The position numbers and the translations under genes are program-made. Below, piece by piece: positions 24,220-32,338 of a stretch of DNA of 40,948 nt (position 1 is its first letter; every line of letters begins with the position of its first letter). This stretch comes from Bryobacterales bacterium (lineage in GTDB: Bacteria; Acidobacteriota; Terriglobia; Bryobacterales; UBA6623): contig JAJDTX010000023.1 of the NCBI GenBank assembly GCA_022826925.1, forward strand, positions 1 through 40,948, read 5' to 3'. Under the pieces are notes generated by a model, which saw nothing but the letters and a program-made list of their open reading frames with translations, did no database searches and had not been told where the DNA came from.

Positions 24220-25605
24220 ATGCTCTATCGGATTCTGCTCGCCCTGCTCGGAACTGGGCTCGTAGCTCTCGCTGCGGACCGCCCTAATTTTGTCTTCGTC
24301 TTCATTGACGACATGGGATACGGCGACTTGAGTTGCTACGGCAATGCCGACGTCTCCACCCCCAACATCGATCGCTTGGCCGCGGAGGGCATCAGATTCG
24401 AGCAGTTCTACGTCGCCTCGCCGATCTGCTCGCCATCAAGGGTCGGAATCACGACGGGCCAGTACCCGGCGCGGCACCTGATTCATTCGTATCTCAACTC
24501 CCGCAAGCGCAACCGGGAGCGCGGCATGCGAGACTTCCTCGATCCGACAGTTCCCGCGATTGCCCGGACTTTCCAGGATGCGGGCTACGCCACCGCGCAT
24601 TTCGGGAAGTGGCACATGGGCGGGGGGCGCGACGTCGACGATGCACCGCTGCCAAAGGCCTACGGCTTCGAGGAATCCCTTGTGTCGTTCGAGGGACTCG
24701 GGGATCGCATCCTGCCCCCTGGCGGCCTGTCGGAGCAGAGCAAGGAGCTTGGCCAAGGCGAAATCCGCGATGTGCCCAAGCACGAGATGACCGAGATTTA
24801 CGTCGATCGCGCAATTGACTTCATCCGCAGGAACAAGGACCGTTCGTTCTATCTCCATGTCTGGCTCAACGATGTCCATGACCGCTTCTTTCCGAAGCAG
24901 GAACTGCTCGCCAAGTTCGCGAAGTTTGCCGCGAATCCGTACAGGCAGCAATACTTTGCGGTGATCGACGAGATGGATCGCCAATTAGGGCGGCTCTTCC
25001 GCGAGGTCGACAGTCTTGGGCTGGAAGAAGACACCATCCTAGTGCTGGCCAGCGACAATGGCCCTACCGCATGGAAGAGATACTACGACGAGGGTTACGA
25101 TCCTCCGGGCAAGACGAACGGCCTGCGCGGGCGCAAGTGGAGCCTCTACGAGGGAGGCATCCGCGAGCCTCTGATCGTCCGCTGGTCGGGCAAGGCCCCC
25201 TCTGGCGTGACGAACTCCAAGACCGTCGTCACTGCCGTTGACCTGTTCCCGACGTTCTGTCAGCTGGCCGGAATCCCGCTACCGGATGCTGAGTTTGACG
25301 GGGTTGACATGAGCCGTGCGTTTCAGGGAGAAGAGCCCTTGCGAGAGCGGGCGATCTTCTGGGAGTACGGCAGGGAGCCGAGCTATTTGCGTCCAGGCTT
25401 GGAGTCGGACCGCAGCCCGGCCCTGGCGGTAAGGGACGGGAACTGGAAGCTGCTGATGAATCCCGACGGAGGGAATCTAGAGCTGTACGACTTCCGCGAA
25501 CGGTTCGACGAAACAGCGAACGTGGCCGCAAGCCAGGCAGAGGTGGCGGCAAGGCTCAAAGCAGCTTTGACTTCTTGGTGGAATTCGATTCCCAAGGTGA
25601 TGTGA
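24220..25605 (+). CDS. exported sulfatase (CSPSR type)
   Basis: The 461-residue enzyme has a signal peptide (1-19, GLVALAA-D) and a classic sulfatase core. RPNFVFVFIDDMGYGDLS gives the metal-binding Asp30-Asp31 pair. ICSPSRVGI carries Cys70, the formylglycine precursor. GKWHMG and ASDNGPT are further conserved blocks. The IDDMGYGD and GKWHMGG form is that of arylsulfatase A / N-acetylgalactosamine-6-sulfatase relatives. The frame is open upstream through the vapC remnant, but ATG 24220 gives the signal peptide. A TATCAT hexamer at 24169 may be the -10. Its stop overlaps the M19 dipeptidase start by four bases (GTGA), so the two are probably translated together. Confidence 0.91.
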   Translation: MLYRILLALLGTGLVALAADRPNFVFVFIDDMGYGDLSCYGNADVSTPNIDRLAAEGIRFEQFYVASPICSPSRVGITTGQYPARHLIHSYLNSRKRNRERGMRDFLDPTVPAIARTFQDAGYATAHFGKWHMGGGRDVDDAPLPKAYGFEESLVSFEGLGDRILPPGGLSEQSKELGQGEIRDVPKHEMTEIYVDRAIDFIRRNKDRSFYLHVWLNDVHDRFFPKQELLAKFAKFAANPYRQQYFAVIDEMDRQLGRLFREVDSLGLEEDTILVLASDNGPTAWKRYYDEGYDPPGKTNGLRGRKWSLYEGGIREPLIVRWSGKAPSGVTNSKTVVTAVDLFPTFCQLAGIPLPDAEFDGVDMSRAFQGEEPLRERAIFWEYGREPSYLRPGLESDRSPALAVRDGNWKLLMNPDGGNLELYDFRERFDETANVAASQAEVAARLKAALTSWWNSIPKVM

Positions 25606-26738
25606 CCGCGACCATGCGACCGATCATCGATGCCCACTTGGACATAGCCTGGAATGCCCTTTCATACGACCGCGACCAGCTCTTGGAGCTGGACCGGATG
25701 CGCGAAGTGGAGTCCGGAATGACCGGGAGCTCCCGTGGAAACTGCACCGTGAGCCTTCCGGAGATGCGCCGCGCGAATGTGCGCGTGTGTCTCGGGACTC
25801 TACTGTGCCGCTCGTTCCCGGAGGATCTGCCCGAACTCGATGCGAACCTAGGAGAAATCGGCGACCGCAGCCACGGACAGGTCATCCTGCGCGAGGACCT
25901 CGATTTCGCCAACCAGACGATCGCCTGCGCGGCCGCCCAGGGGCAGTTGGCTTACTACCGCCTCTTGGAGCAACAAGGGCACGTTCGACTGATCGGCTCC
26001 GCTGACGAGCTAGAGCGACTCTGGGCCGAGAACGATGCTCCGTTGGGACTGATTCTGAGCATGGAGGGATGTGACCCGATCGTCGAGCCGTCGCAAGCTC
26101 GCTGGTGGTTTCAGCAGGGGCTCCGCACGGCCTGCCTGGCCCACTACGGGCCAAGCGCGTATGCGATGGGCACGGGCGGGGACGGCCCGTTGACGGCCAA
26201 GGGCAGGGAACTGCTGGGTGAGTTTGGCGAGCTGGGGCTCGTCTTGGATCTGGTGCACACTGCCGACCTCGCGTTTGCGGAGGCGCTCGATCTCTTCGAA
26301 GGGGCCGTCTTCATCAGCCACGGCAACTGCCGCGCGCTGGTGGAGCACGATCGCCAAATCAGCGACCAGCAGATAGCCGCTGTTGTGGATCGCGGTGGAG
26401 TGATCGGCGTGGTGATGGACGAGTGGATGCTCGTGCCCGGGTATGTCAGGGGAGACAGCCAGCGGCGGCGGGCGTCTTTCGAATCAGTGGTCGCGCACAT
26501 CGACCACATTTGCTCGATCGCCGGTGATACCGACCACGTTGCGATAGGCAGCGACCTTGATGGAGGATTCGGAACCGAGCAGACCCCGCTCGGCCTCGAG
26601 ACTATCGCCGACCTCCACCAGATCGCAGAAGTTCTGATCCAACACGGGTATAGCGATTCGCAAGTGAACCAAGTCTTTAGCGGAAACTGGCTGCGCTTCT
26701 TCCGCGAGTCCCTGCCTGGCGGGGACCCGCCGCTCTAG
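25602..26738 (+). CDS. M19 (renal/membrane-type) dipeptidase
   Basis: The 378-residue protein is a zinc dipeptidase of family M19. PIIDAHLDIAW near the N-terminus gives the first zinc ligands (HxD), LSMEGCDPI the bridging Glu, FISHGNCRAL and AHIDHICSIAG the later His ligands, and VAIGSDLDGGFG the conserved Asp segment. Such enzymes hydrolyse dipeptides, including some with a D-residue, and some act on other small amide substrates. No signal peptide is seen, so it is probably cytoplasmic although the coupled sulfatase is exported. I choose GTG 25602, giving a GTGA overlap and an AAGG a few bases upstream; ATG 25614 is an alternative. Confidence 0.88.
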   Translation: MTATMRPIIDAHLDIAWNALSYDRDQLLELDRMREVESGMTGSSRGNCTVSLPEMRRANVRVCLGTLLCRSFPEDLPELDANLGEIGDRSHGQVILREDLDFANQTIACAAAQGQLAYYRLLEQQGHVRLIGSADELERLWAENDAPLGLILSMEGCDPIVEPSQARWWFQQGLRTACLAHYGPSAYAMGTGGDGPLTAKGRELLGEFGELGLVLDLVHTADLAFAEALDLFEGAVFISHGNCRALVEHDRQISDQQIAAVVDRGGVIGVVMDEWMLVPGYVRGDSQRRRASFESVVAHIDHICSIAGDTDHVAIGSDLDGGFGTEQTPLGLETIADLHQIAEVLIQHGYSDSQVNQVFSGNWLRFFRESLPGGDPPL

Positions 26739-26866
26739 CTGCTGACGCTCGCGCCGGTTCAGAACGGCTGCGAAGCCGGACCGGCTCCCCTCGCGCGTGC
26801 GGGGACAGCGACTATGGCCGGAACACAATACCCGTGCACCGGGGGCGAAGCCTTAGGGAGGGCCGT

Positions 26867-27367
26867 CTAGACCGCGCCGCGGGCTGCTGCGAGGGCAGCA
26901 TCGTAGTCCGGATGGTCCGTGACTTCCGGTACGTACTCGGCGTGGACGATGGTGTTGTGCTCGCTCACCACGAACACCGCACGGGACTGGATCTTGAGGG
27001 CATCGATCATAGTTCCCCAAGCAAGCCCGAAGTTGCCGTCCTTGTAGTCCGACAGGGTGGTCACCTTGTCGACCTCGGCCGCGCCGCACCAGCGCTTCTG
27101 CGCGAACGGAAGGTCGCAGCTCACACAGTAGACCGAGACGTCCCCCAAGCCAGCGGCTTCCTCGTTGAAGCGCTTGATCTGGAGGTCGCAGACCGGTGTG
27201 TCGAGAGAGGGCACGACGTTGATCACCCGCACGCCGCTCGTGTCACCGAGCGTCACCGCGGACAAGTCATTGCCCGCCAGTGTGAAGGCAGGGGCCGGGT
27301 CGCCGGGGTTCAGCGCCTCCCCCTGCAAATCGAGTGGATTGCCCTGCAAGGTGCATTGTCTGCTCAT
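26867..27367 (-). CDS. tpx: atypical 2-Cys peroxiredoxin, thiol peroxidase
   Basis: The 166-residue product is a Tpx-type peroxiredoxin that reduces hydrogen and lipid peroxides using thioredoxin. VVPSLDTPVCDLQIKRFNEE holds the peroxidatic Cys60, and LPFAQKRWCGA the resolving Cys94, the same spacing as in the E. coli enzyme. Two extra cysteines (81 and 84) lie close by, in VYCVSCDLPF. Length is normal. GAGGAA seven bases before ATG 27367 supports the start. It converges on the dipeptidase gene across 128 bases that contain GC-rich stem-loops but no T-run. Confidence 0.95.
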   Translation of the reverse strand: MSRQCTLQGNPLDLQGEALNPGDPAPAFTLAGNDLSAVTLGDTSGVRVINVVPSLDTPVCDLQIKRFNEEAAGLGDVSVYCVSCDLPFAQKRWCGAAEVDKVTTLSDYKDGNFGLAWGTMIDALKIQSRAVFVVSEHNTIVHAEYVPEVTDHPDYDAALAAARGAV

Positions 27368-27634
27368 GGATGGTTCCTCAATATTGGTGGGGACAGAAAT
27401 CCTAGGCTAGCAAGTCCGCCGAGGCCGGGTCAATCACGCCACCATACGCCCCTTGCGAACCACTGACGCCGGTTGCACCGCAACTCGGATTGGGGCAAGG
27501 GAGCGGTGCCCGCGAGCTCGCGGACAGGCATGCTCGCCGCTGCGGCAAGGTAACGGGAACCGCGCCAGCGACTCGGCATTCGCGGGCGAAGCCAATCCGA
27601 CCGTCCGACCGCTATTTGCAAAGAACTCTACCCT
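27368..27634. other. intergenic region between tpx and the PIN-toxin operon
   Basis: This stretch between divergent genes has no open frame with family features. It holds a 14-base perfect palindrome CCGCGAGCTCGCGG at 27510-27523 and a small hairpin GTTGC-ACC-GCAAC near 27470. Neither has a known role; both are common in GC-rich DNA. Confidence 0.5.
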
Positions 27635-27677
27635 GCACACTAAGTATATTGCTATATACTAAATGTACTTAGTGTGC
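27635..27677 (+). promoter_or_regulatory. palindromic operator/promoter of the PIN-toxin pair
   Basis: Two nested inverted repeats lie just before the operon. Outer arms GCACACTAAGTA (27635-27646) and TACTTAGTGTGC (27666-27677) are perfect over 12 bases. The inner pair AGTATAT (27643-27649) and ATATACT (27654-27660) is perfect over 7 bases with a TGCT-type spacer. TATACT at 27655-27660 is a good -10 box. The AT-rich site is conspicuous in GC-rich surroundings. Binding here by the operon's own antitoxin would block the promoter, as in other toxin-antitoxin operons. Confidence 0.72.
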
Positions 27678-27686
27678 GCTGAGCCG

Positions 27687-28178
27687 ATGCCAGTCTCCAA
27701 GATCCGTGTCGCTGACGAAGTTTGGATTGCCACCGCGCTGCTCCACTGCGAGCACCGTCACAGGGAGGACTTCAGCATTTCCGAGATCCTAGAGCGAGCG
27801 CAGCGCGAAAACCTAACGGACTCGGTGACCCTTCGTCCGGCAGTCCGGGCGCACGCAGGCCAGCATTGCGTCGCTAGCAAGCCTGCCAGCCCGGGGCGCT
27901 ATCGCATGCTCGTGGAGACGTCGCGGGGCCGCAGACGGCTCTATGCATCTTCGGATCGCACGCATCCCGACCGAGTTTCTGGGAAGTCTCGGCCGCGGCG
28001 CGACGAGATCCCTGGGCAATACCATCATTTGCTGGACTGGTACCAAGAGCACTTCGACCCGTATCGCTCTGTCGGTGCCGCCGACCCGATCCTAAGCCTG
28101 CGAGGAATAGGAAGCGAGCTGTGGGCCGACGACAATGCCGATGACTTTGTGAGGCGGCTCAGGGAGCGGTGGGAATGA
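27687..28178 (+). CDS. probable antitoxin/DNA-binding partner of a PIN toxin, no known family
   Basis: The 163-residue protein lies directly ahead of a PIN-domain toxin and overlaps it by four bases (ATGA). I do not recognise a named antitoxin domain (not AbrB, RHH or Phd). Residues 1-80 look like a winged helix-turn-helix: VWIATALLHCEHRHREDFSISEILERAQ, then a basic turn and a strand pair around PGRYRMLVETSRGRRRLYAS. Residues 95-163 (RDEIPGQYHHLLDWYQEHF, later LSLRGIGSELWADDNADDFVRRLRERW) are helical and acidic, suited to holding the toxin. The frame also starts at ATG 27663, but that codon is inside the operator, so I use ATG 27687. Antitoxin function is inferred from position and operator. 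Confidence 0.65.
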   Translation: MPVSKIRVADEVWIATALLHCEHRHREDFSISEILERAQRENLTDSVTLRPAVRAHAGQHCVASKPASPGRYRMLVETSRGRRRLYASSDRTHPDRVSGKSRPRRDEIPGQYHHLLDWYQEHFDPYRSVGAADPILSLRGIGSELWADDNADDFVRRLRERWE

Positions 28179-28597
28179 GCCGGGTGTTCTGGGACACGAA
28201 CTTGTTCATCTATCTGATCGAGGACGAGGGTGAGCGGGCCGGCCAAGTTCTGAATCTGTACCGCCGGATGAGAGAGAGGGGCGACCTGCTGTTCACCTCT
28301 GCCCTTACTCTCGGCGAGGTCTTGTTCAAGCCGATCGAACGTCATGATGACGCTCTCCGGGATCGTTACGAGCAGGCCATTTGCAGCGGCGCGACGGTGC
28401 TAACTTTCGATGTCACTGCTGCCACGCACTATGCTGAGATCCGGCAAGATCGGACCATTCGGCCTCCAGACGCGATCCAACTGGCCTGCGCGGCCGCGGC
28501 CAGCATGGACCTGTTCGTTACCAACGACGACCGTCTGGCTCGGAAGTCAGTCCGTGGGATTCACTTCATCCAGGCGCTCGATAAGGCCTTTCTCTGA
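28175..28597 (+). CDS. PIN-domain ribonuclease toxin (VapC-like)
   Basis: The 140-residue product has a complete PIN active site: Asp7 (FWDTN), Glu48 (TLGEVL), Asp99 (RPPDAIQLA) and Asp118 (VTNDDRL). VapC toxins use these to bind metal and cut tRNA or rRNA. Unlike the broken vapC at 23979, this gene is full length. ATG 28175 overlaps the stop of the upstream partner (ATGA); a GTG six bases earlier is possible but would lengthen the overlap. With the palindromic operator and the upstream gene it forms a self-contained two-gene module. Confidence 0.87.
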   Translation: MSRVFWDTNLFIYLIEDEGERAGQVLNLYRRMRERGDLLFTSALTLGEVLFKPIERHDDALRDRYEQAICSGATVLTFDVTAATHYAEIRQDRTIRPPDAIQLACAAAASMDLFVTNDDRLARKSVRGIHFIQALDKAFL

Positions 28598-28971
28598 GTC
28601 CGGTGAGTAGCCGGGGCCGCGCTTCCCCCCGGCGAATTGATTCCGGTCGGGGCGGTCTCTCAGTTGCCACCCAGGTCGGAGCTTGGAAGGAAATCACGAG
28701 CTCGATCGCAGGAGAGTCACCGAGGCGGCGCAGCTCGTGCCTGCTTCGACGGGGACTCCTCGCCGTGCCCGTCCCAGTGCGAGCGTGGCGTGTGGAGGTA
28801 CGGCTTGGCGCACCATCGAGGATGGGCATGTCTGGATCTCGTCCGACCGCCCAGCCGCGCACTTGACGACCCCAACGCAATCACAATAGATTCAAGAGAG
28901 GAAGACACCCCAACTACTCCCTTACACACCACGGCGGGATCGGCCAGCCATCCGCCTAAGCTACTCAACAC
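28598..28971 (+). promoter_or_regulatory. intergenic region with the likely htpG promoter
   Basis: No gene is convincing in these 374 bases; open frames on both strands lack family features. Near the 3' end TTGACG (28863-28868) is followed after 16 bases by AATAGA (28885-28890), a plausible vegetative promoter about 80 bases before htpG. No CIRCE-like inverted repeat (TTAGCACTC) and no clear heat-shock sigma box were seen. No Shine-Dalgarno lies before the htpG ATG. Confidence 0.35.
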
Positions 28972-30921
28972 ATGTCCACTGCAACCGAAACGCGCAACTT
29001 CGAAGCCGAAACAAAGCAGCTGCTGGATCTGATGATCCACTCCCTCTACACGAACAAGGAGATCTTCTTGCGCGAACTGATCTCCAACGCGTCCGATGCA
29101 CTCGACAAGCTGCGCTTCAGCGCGTTGACCGAGCCGGGTCTGATGCCGGAGGGCGAGGAGCTTGAGATCCGCCTCGACGTTGATGCCGACGCTCGCACGC
29201 TGACGATCCACGACAACGGCATTGGCATGTCGCGCCAAGAGGTGATCGACAACATTGGCTCCATCGCCCGCTCGGGCACCCAGGAGATGCTCAAGAAGCT
29301 CGGCTCGCAGAAGGGCGCGGAAAAGATGCCAGAACTGATCGGCCGCTTCGGTGTCGGCTTCTACTCGGCCTTCATGGTTTCCGACCAAGTCGTGCTCGAG
29401 ACCCGCAGGGCTGGCGAAGAGACCTCGACAGCGTGGCGCTCCGAAGGCGACGGCACCTACACGTTGTCGGACGGCGACCGCCGCGGGCCGGGGACGAGCG
29501 TGACCCTGCACCTCAAAGCGGCAGAAGAAGATGCCGGAATCGAGGACTTCACCGACGAGTGGGCGCTAGAGAGCGTTGTGAAGCGGTACTCCGACTTCAT
29601 CGGCTACCCCATCCGCCAGCGGGTGCGAAGGGAGAAGCGCGAGACGGACGAAAAGGGCATCATCAAGCCTGACGGCAAGACGACCTACGTGGTCGAGGAC
29701 AAGACGCTGAACTCGATGAAGCCGATCTGGACGCGCGCGGAGTCCGAGGTCACCGAAGAGGAGTACAACGAGTTCTACAAGCACATCACCGGAGACTGGC
29801 GCGACCCCTCGCTGCACATCCGCTTCAAGGCCGAGGGCGTCTCCGAGTACGAGTCCGTGCTGTTCGTGCCGAACGAGGCTCCGCCGGACCTGTTCGTTTG
29901 GGGCGCGGAGTACGGGCTCCGGCTGTACGCTCGGCGCGTGATGATCATGGAGCGCTGCGATGCAGTCCTGCCGCACTTCTTGCGCTTCGTGCGGGGCGTG
30001 GTGGACTCATCCGACATTCCGCTCAACATTTCTCGCCAGACGCTGCAGGAAAACCGGCACCTGACTCGCATCAGCAAGTTCCTGGCGAAGAAAGTGTTGG
30101 ACACGCTGGCCAAGCTCCAGGGCGACGACGAGGAGAAGTACCTCGAGTTCTGGGGCAGGTTCGGACGCGTGCTCAAGGAGGGCGTTGACTTCGACGCCGA
30201 GCACAAGAACCGCATCGTGCCGCTACTGATGTTCGAATCCTCGAACGATCCCACGAAGCTGACAACGCTGAAGGACTACGTCTCGCGCATGAAAGAGGGC
30301 CAGGACGACATCTACTACATCACCGGCGAGTCACGCTCCATCGTCGCCAACTCCCCGCTGATCGAGGCCTTTATCAAGCGAGACTACGAGGTGCTCTTCC
30401 TGACCGATCCTGTCGACGAGTTCTTGGTAACCCGCCTGACGGATTTCGAGGGCAAGACGCTGCGTTCGGCAGGCAAGGGAGACTTAGATCTAAGCTCCGA
30501 CGAAGCGGCAGAGGATGCCAAGAGCGAGCGCAAGGACCAAGAGCAGCGCTACGGGGATCTGTTCGGGCTGCTCGGCAAGCATCTCGAAGAGCACGTCAAG
30601 CAGGTACGTCTTTCAAAGCGGCTCACGACTTCGCCGGCGTGCCTGACCGTCGACGAGTACGACATGAGCCCGCAGATGGAGCGCATGCTGCGGATGGCAG
30701 GCCCGGACGCTCCCCGGCAGAAGCGAATCCTCGAGGTGAACGGAACCCATGACCTCGTGCGAGGACTGCAGGAGCGCTTCGAGACGGACAAGGCCGACCC
30801 GCTGTTGCGCGACTATGCAGAGCTGCTGTACGGTTACGCGATGCTGGCCGAGGGTGCCGAGATCGAAGACCCCGGACCGTTCACCAAGGCCCTCGAAGGC
30901 ATCATGATGCGGGCCGTGTAG
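28972..30921 (+). CDS. htpG: HSP90-family molecular chaperone
   Basis: The 649-residue protein is bacterial Hsp90, an ATP-dependent dimeric chaperone. The N-terminal GHKL ATPase motifs are all present: FLRELISNASDALDKLRF, HDNGIGMS and GRFGVGFYSAFMV. The middle domain has NISRQTLQENR with the catalytic Arg region, and the C-terminal dimerisation part includes the conserved MSPQMERML and ELLYGYAMLAEG segments. It is slightly longer than the E. coli protein (624). It is followed after 17 bases by hspQ on the same strand, so the two are likely cotranscribed as a stress operon. Confidence 0.97.
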   Translation: MSTATETRNFEAETKQLLDLMIHSLYTNKEIFLRELISNASDALDKLRFSALTEPGLMPEGEELEIRLDVDADARTLTIHDNGIGMSRQEVIDNIGSIARSGTQEMLKKLGSQKGAEKMPELIGRFGVGFYSAFMVSDQVVLETRRAGEETSTAWRSEGDGTYTLSDGDRRGPGTSVTLHLKAAEEDAGIEDFTDEWALESVVKRYSDFIGYPIRQRVRREKRETDEKGIIKPDGKTTYVVEDKTLNSMKPIWTRAESEVTEEEYNEFYKHITGDWRDPSLHIRFKAEGVSEYESVLFVPNEAPPDLFVWGAEYGLRLYARRVMIMERCDAVLPHFLRFVRGVVDSSDIPLNISRQTLQENRHLTRISKFLAKKVLDTLAKLQGDDEEKYLEFWGRFGRVLKEGVDFDAEHKNRIVPLLMFESSNDPTKLTTLKDYVSRMKEGQDDIYYITGESRSIVANSPLIEAFIKRDYEVLFLTDPVDEFLVTRLTDFEGKTLRSAGKGDLDLSSDEAAEDAKSERKDQEQRYGDLFGLLGKHLEEHVKQVRLSKRLTTSPACLTVDEYDMSPQMERMLRMAGPDAPRQKRILEVNGTHDLVRGLQERFETDKADPLLRDYAELLYGYAMLAEGAEIEDPGPFTKALEGIMMRAV

Positions 30922-30938
30922 GGCCCGGCGGAAGCGTT

Positions 30939-31265
30939 ATGCAGGAAGCCAGCTCGGAAGCAAGGTTCGCCATCGGCGAGCTCGTCCATCACAAGCTATT
31001 CGGCTACCGCGGCGTGGTGTTCGACGTGGATCCGGTGTTCAGCGGGAGCGAAGAGTGGTATCAGCAGGTCGCGCGCTCCCGGCCGCCCAAGGACCGGCCC
31101 TGGTACCACGTCTTGCCGCATGGAGCGCGGCACTCCACATACGTGGCCGAGCGCAATCTCGAAGCTGACGGCAGCAGCGAGGCCGTTGACCATCCGGCCT
31201 TGGACCACTACTTCGAACGGCTCGAGAACGGCGTCTACGTGCGTCGCTCGGGAACCGTGCAGTAG
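30939..31265 (+). CDS. hspQ: heat-shock protein HspQ (YccV family)
   Basis: This 108-residue protein has the whole YccV/HspQ fold: FAIGELVHHKLFGYRGVVFDVDP, then a variable loop, RPWYHVLPHGARHSTYVAERNLE, and YFERLENGVYVRR at the C-terminus. In E. coli HspQ binds hemimethylated DNA and was later described as a specificity enhancer of Lon protease. Its place right behind htpG supports a stress role. Length equals the family norm (about 105). Confidence 0.92.
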   Translation: MQEASSEARFAIGELVHHKLFGYRGVVFDVDPVFSGSEEWYQQVARSRPPKDRPWYHVLPHGARHSTYVAERNLEADGSSEAVDHPALDHYFERLENGVYVRRSGTVQ

Positions 31266-31293
31266 CGGTGCCGAGCGCCGATTCATGCGCGAG

Positions 31294-32271
31294 CTAGGGG
31301 CCTGATCGCTGGAACCACTTCACCGCGCGCGCCAAGGCCGGCTGGATCGGCGCGGGATCGAAGCCGAGTTCGCGATGCGCCTTGGAGCAATCGGCGAACA
31401 TCGGTCGCCGTGACATGCGCACGCCGTCCAAGGGCACGCGCGGCGAACTCCCCGTCAGCTGCGCCCATCCCGTGCTGCAGGCGCCCGCGATCCAGGCAGC
31501 AGGGTACGGCAGTCGCAGTTGCGGGGCTTGGCGGCCGCTCGCCGAACCGGCTAGCTCCAGGATCTGACGCAGGGACAGATTCTCGGAACCGAGGATATAG
31601 CGCTCGCCAGGCCGTCCCTTCTCTGCCGCCAGCCAATGGCCGCGCGCGACATCGCGCACGTCCACCAAGTTCAGGCCCGTGTCGACGTAGGCCGGCATTC
31701 TTCCCTCCAGAAAGTCCTTGACGATCTTGCCCGTTGGCGTCGGCTTGAAGTCTCGCTCGCCAATCGGCGCAGTGGGGTTGACGATGACCACGTTCAGGCC
31801 TCGGCTGGCGTAGCGTTCGGCCTCGCGCTCGGCCAAGAATTTCGAGCGCTTGTAGTGGCCCGTCATCATCTCCAGCGAGGACGGCGACTCCTCCGTTACC
31901 GGAGAACCGTGCTTATTCGGGGCGATCGTGCCGATGGAGCTGGTGTGCACAAAGCGCCTGACGCCGGCCTGCAGGGCGGCCTCCAGTACGTTGCGAGTGC
32001 CCTCGACGTTGGTGTCGTACATGCGGCCCGGATTCTTGGTCCACAGGCTGTATTCGGCGGCGACGTGATAGACCGTGTCGCAAGAGCGCGCAGCCTTTGC
32101 CACGCTCGTTGAGTCGCGCAGGTCTCCCAGCACGACTTCGGCATCGATGTCGGCCAATGCTGTGCGGTCGCTGGAAGGCCGTACGAGCAAGCGCAGGTGC
32201 TCGCCCCGAAGAGCGAGGAAGCGGGCCACGTGATTGCCCACGAAACCTGTCGAGCCAGTGACGAGGACCAT
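31294..32271 (-). CDS. hpnA: NAD-dependent epimerase/dehydratase, HpnA-like (hopanoid-associated)
   Basis: The 325-residue extended short-chain dehydrogenase begins with the NAD(P) loop TGSTGFVGNHVARFL. The catalytic YxxxK is GHYKRSKFLAE. GDLRD, TPTGKIVKDFLEGRMPAYVD, GERYILGSENLSL and PRVPLDGVRMSRR strongly resemble HpnA, the epimerase found in hopanoid gene clusters. HpnA is thought to modify the sugar of hopanoid headgroups, but the function is not firmly proven. No squalene-hopene cyclase or other hpn gene is nearby, so the symbol is by similarity only. The gene is divergent from the aldose epimerase with 67 bases between. Confidence 0.82.
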   Translation of the reverse strand: MVLVTGSTGFVGNHVARFLALRGEHLRLLVRPSSDRTALADIDAEVVLGDLRDSTSVAKAARSCDTVYHVAAEYSLWTKNPGRMYDTNVEGTRNVLEAALQAGVRRFVHTSSIGTIAPNKHGSPVTEESPSSLEMMTGHYKRSKFLAEREAERYASRGLNVVIVNPTAPIGERDFKPTPTGKIVKDFLEGRMPAYVDTGLNLVDVRDVARGHWLAAEKGRPGERYILGSENLSLRQILELAGSASGRQAPQLRLPYPAAWIAGACSTGWAQLTGSSPRVPLDGVRMSRRPMFADCSKAHRELGFDPAPIQPALARAVKWFQRSGP

Positions 32272-32338
32272 GCAGTCTCGATCGTTCCGCAGACCGGAAG
32301 TTCCTCAGATTACACTGGAGAGCTGGAGGAGCTTCACT

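Noticed and set aside
26755..26815. GC-rich stem-loops between the converging dipeptidase and tpx genes, considered as a terminator
   Set aside because: Arms are only five bases with mismatched extensions, and no T-run follows on either strand.
27510..27523. 14-base perfect palindrome CCGCGAGCTCGCGG
   Set aside because: It is isolated, has no second copy and no promoter nearby; a palindrome of this size in GC-rich DNA is not surprising.
28566..28880. 104-codon minus-strand frame before htpG
   Set aside because: It is rich in Arg and Pro, has no recognisable domain, overlaps the PIN-toxin end and lacks a ribosome-binding site.
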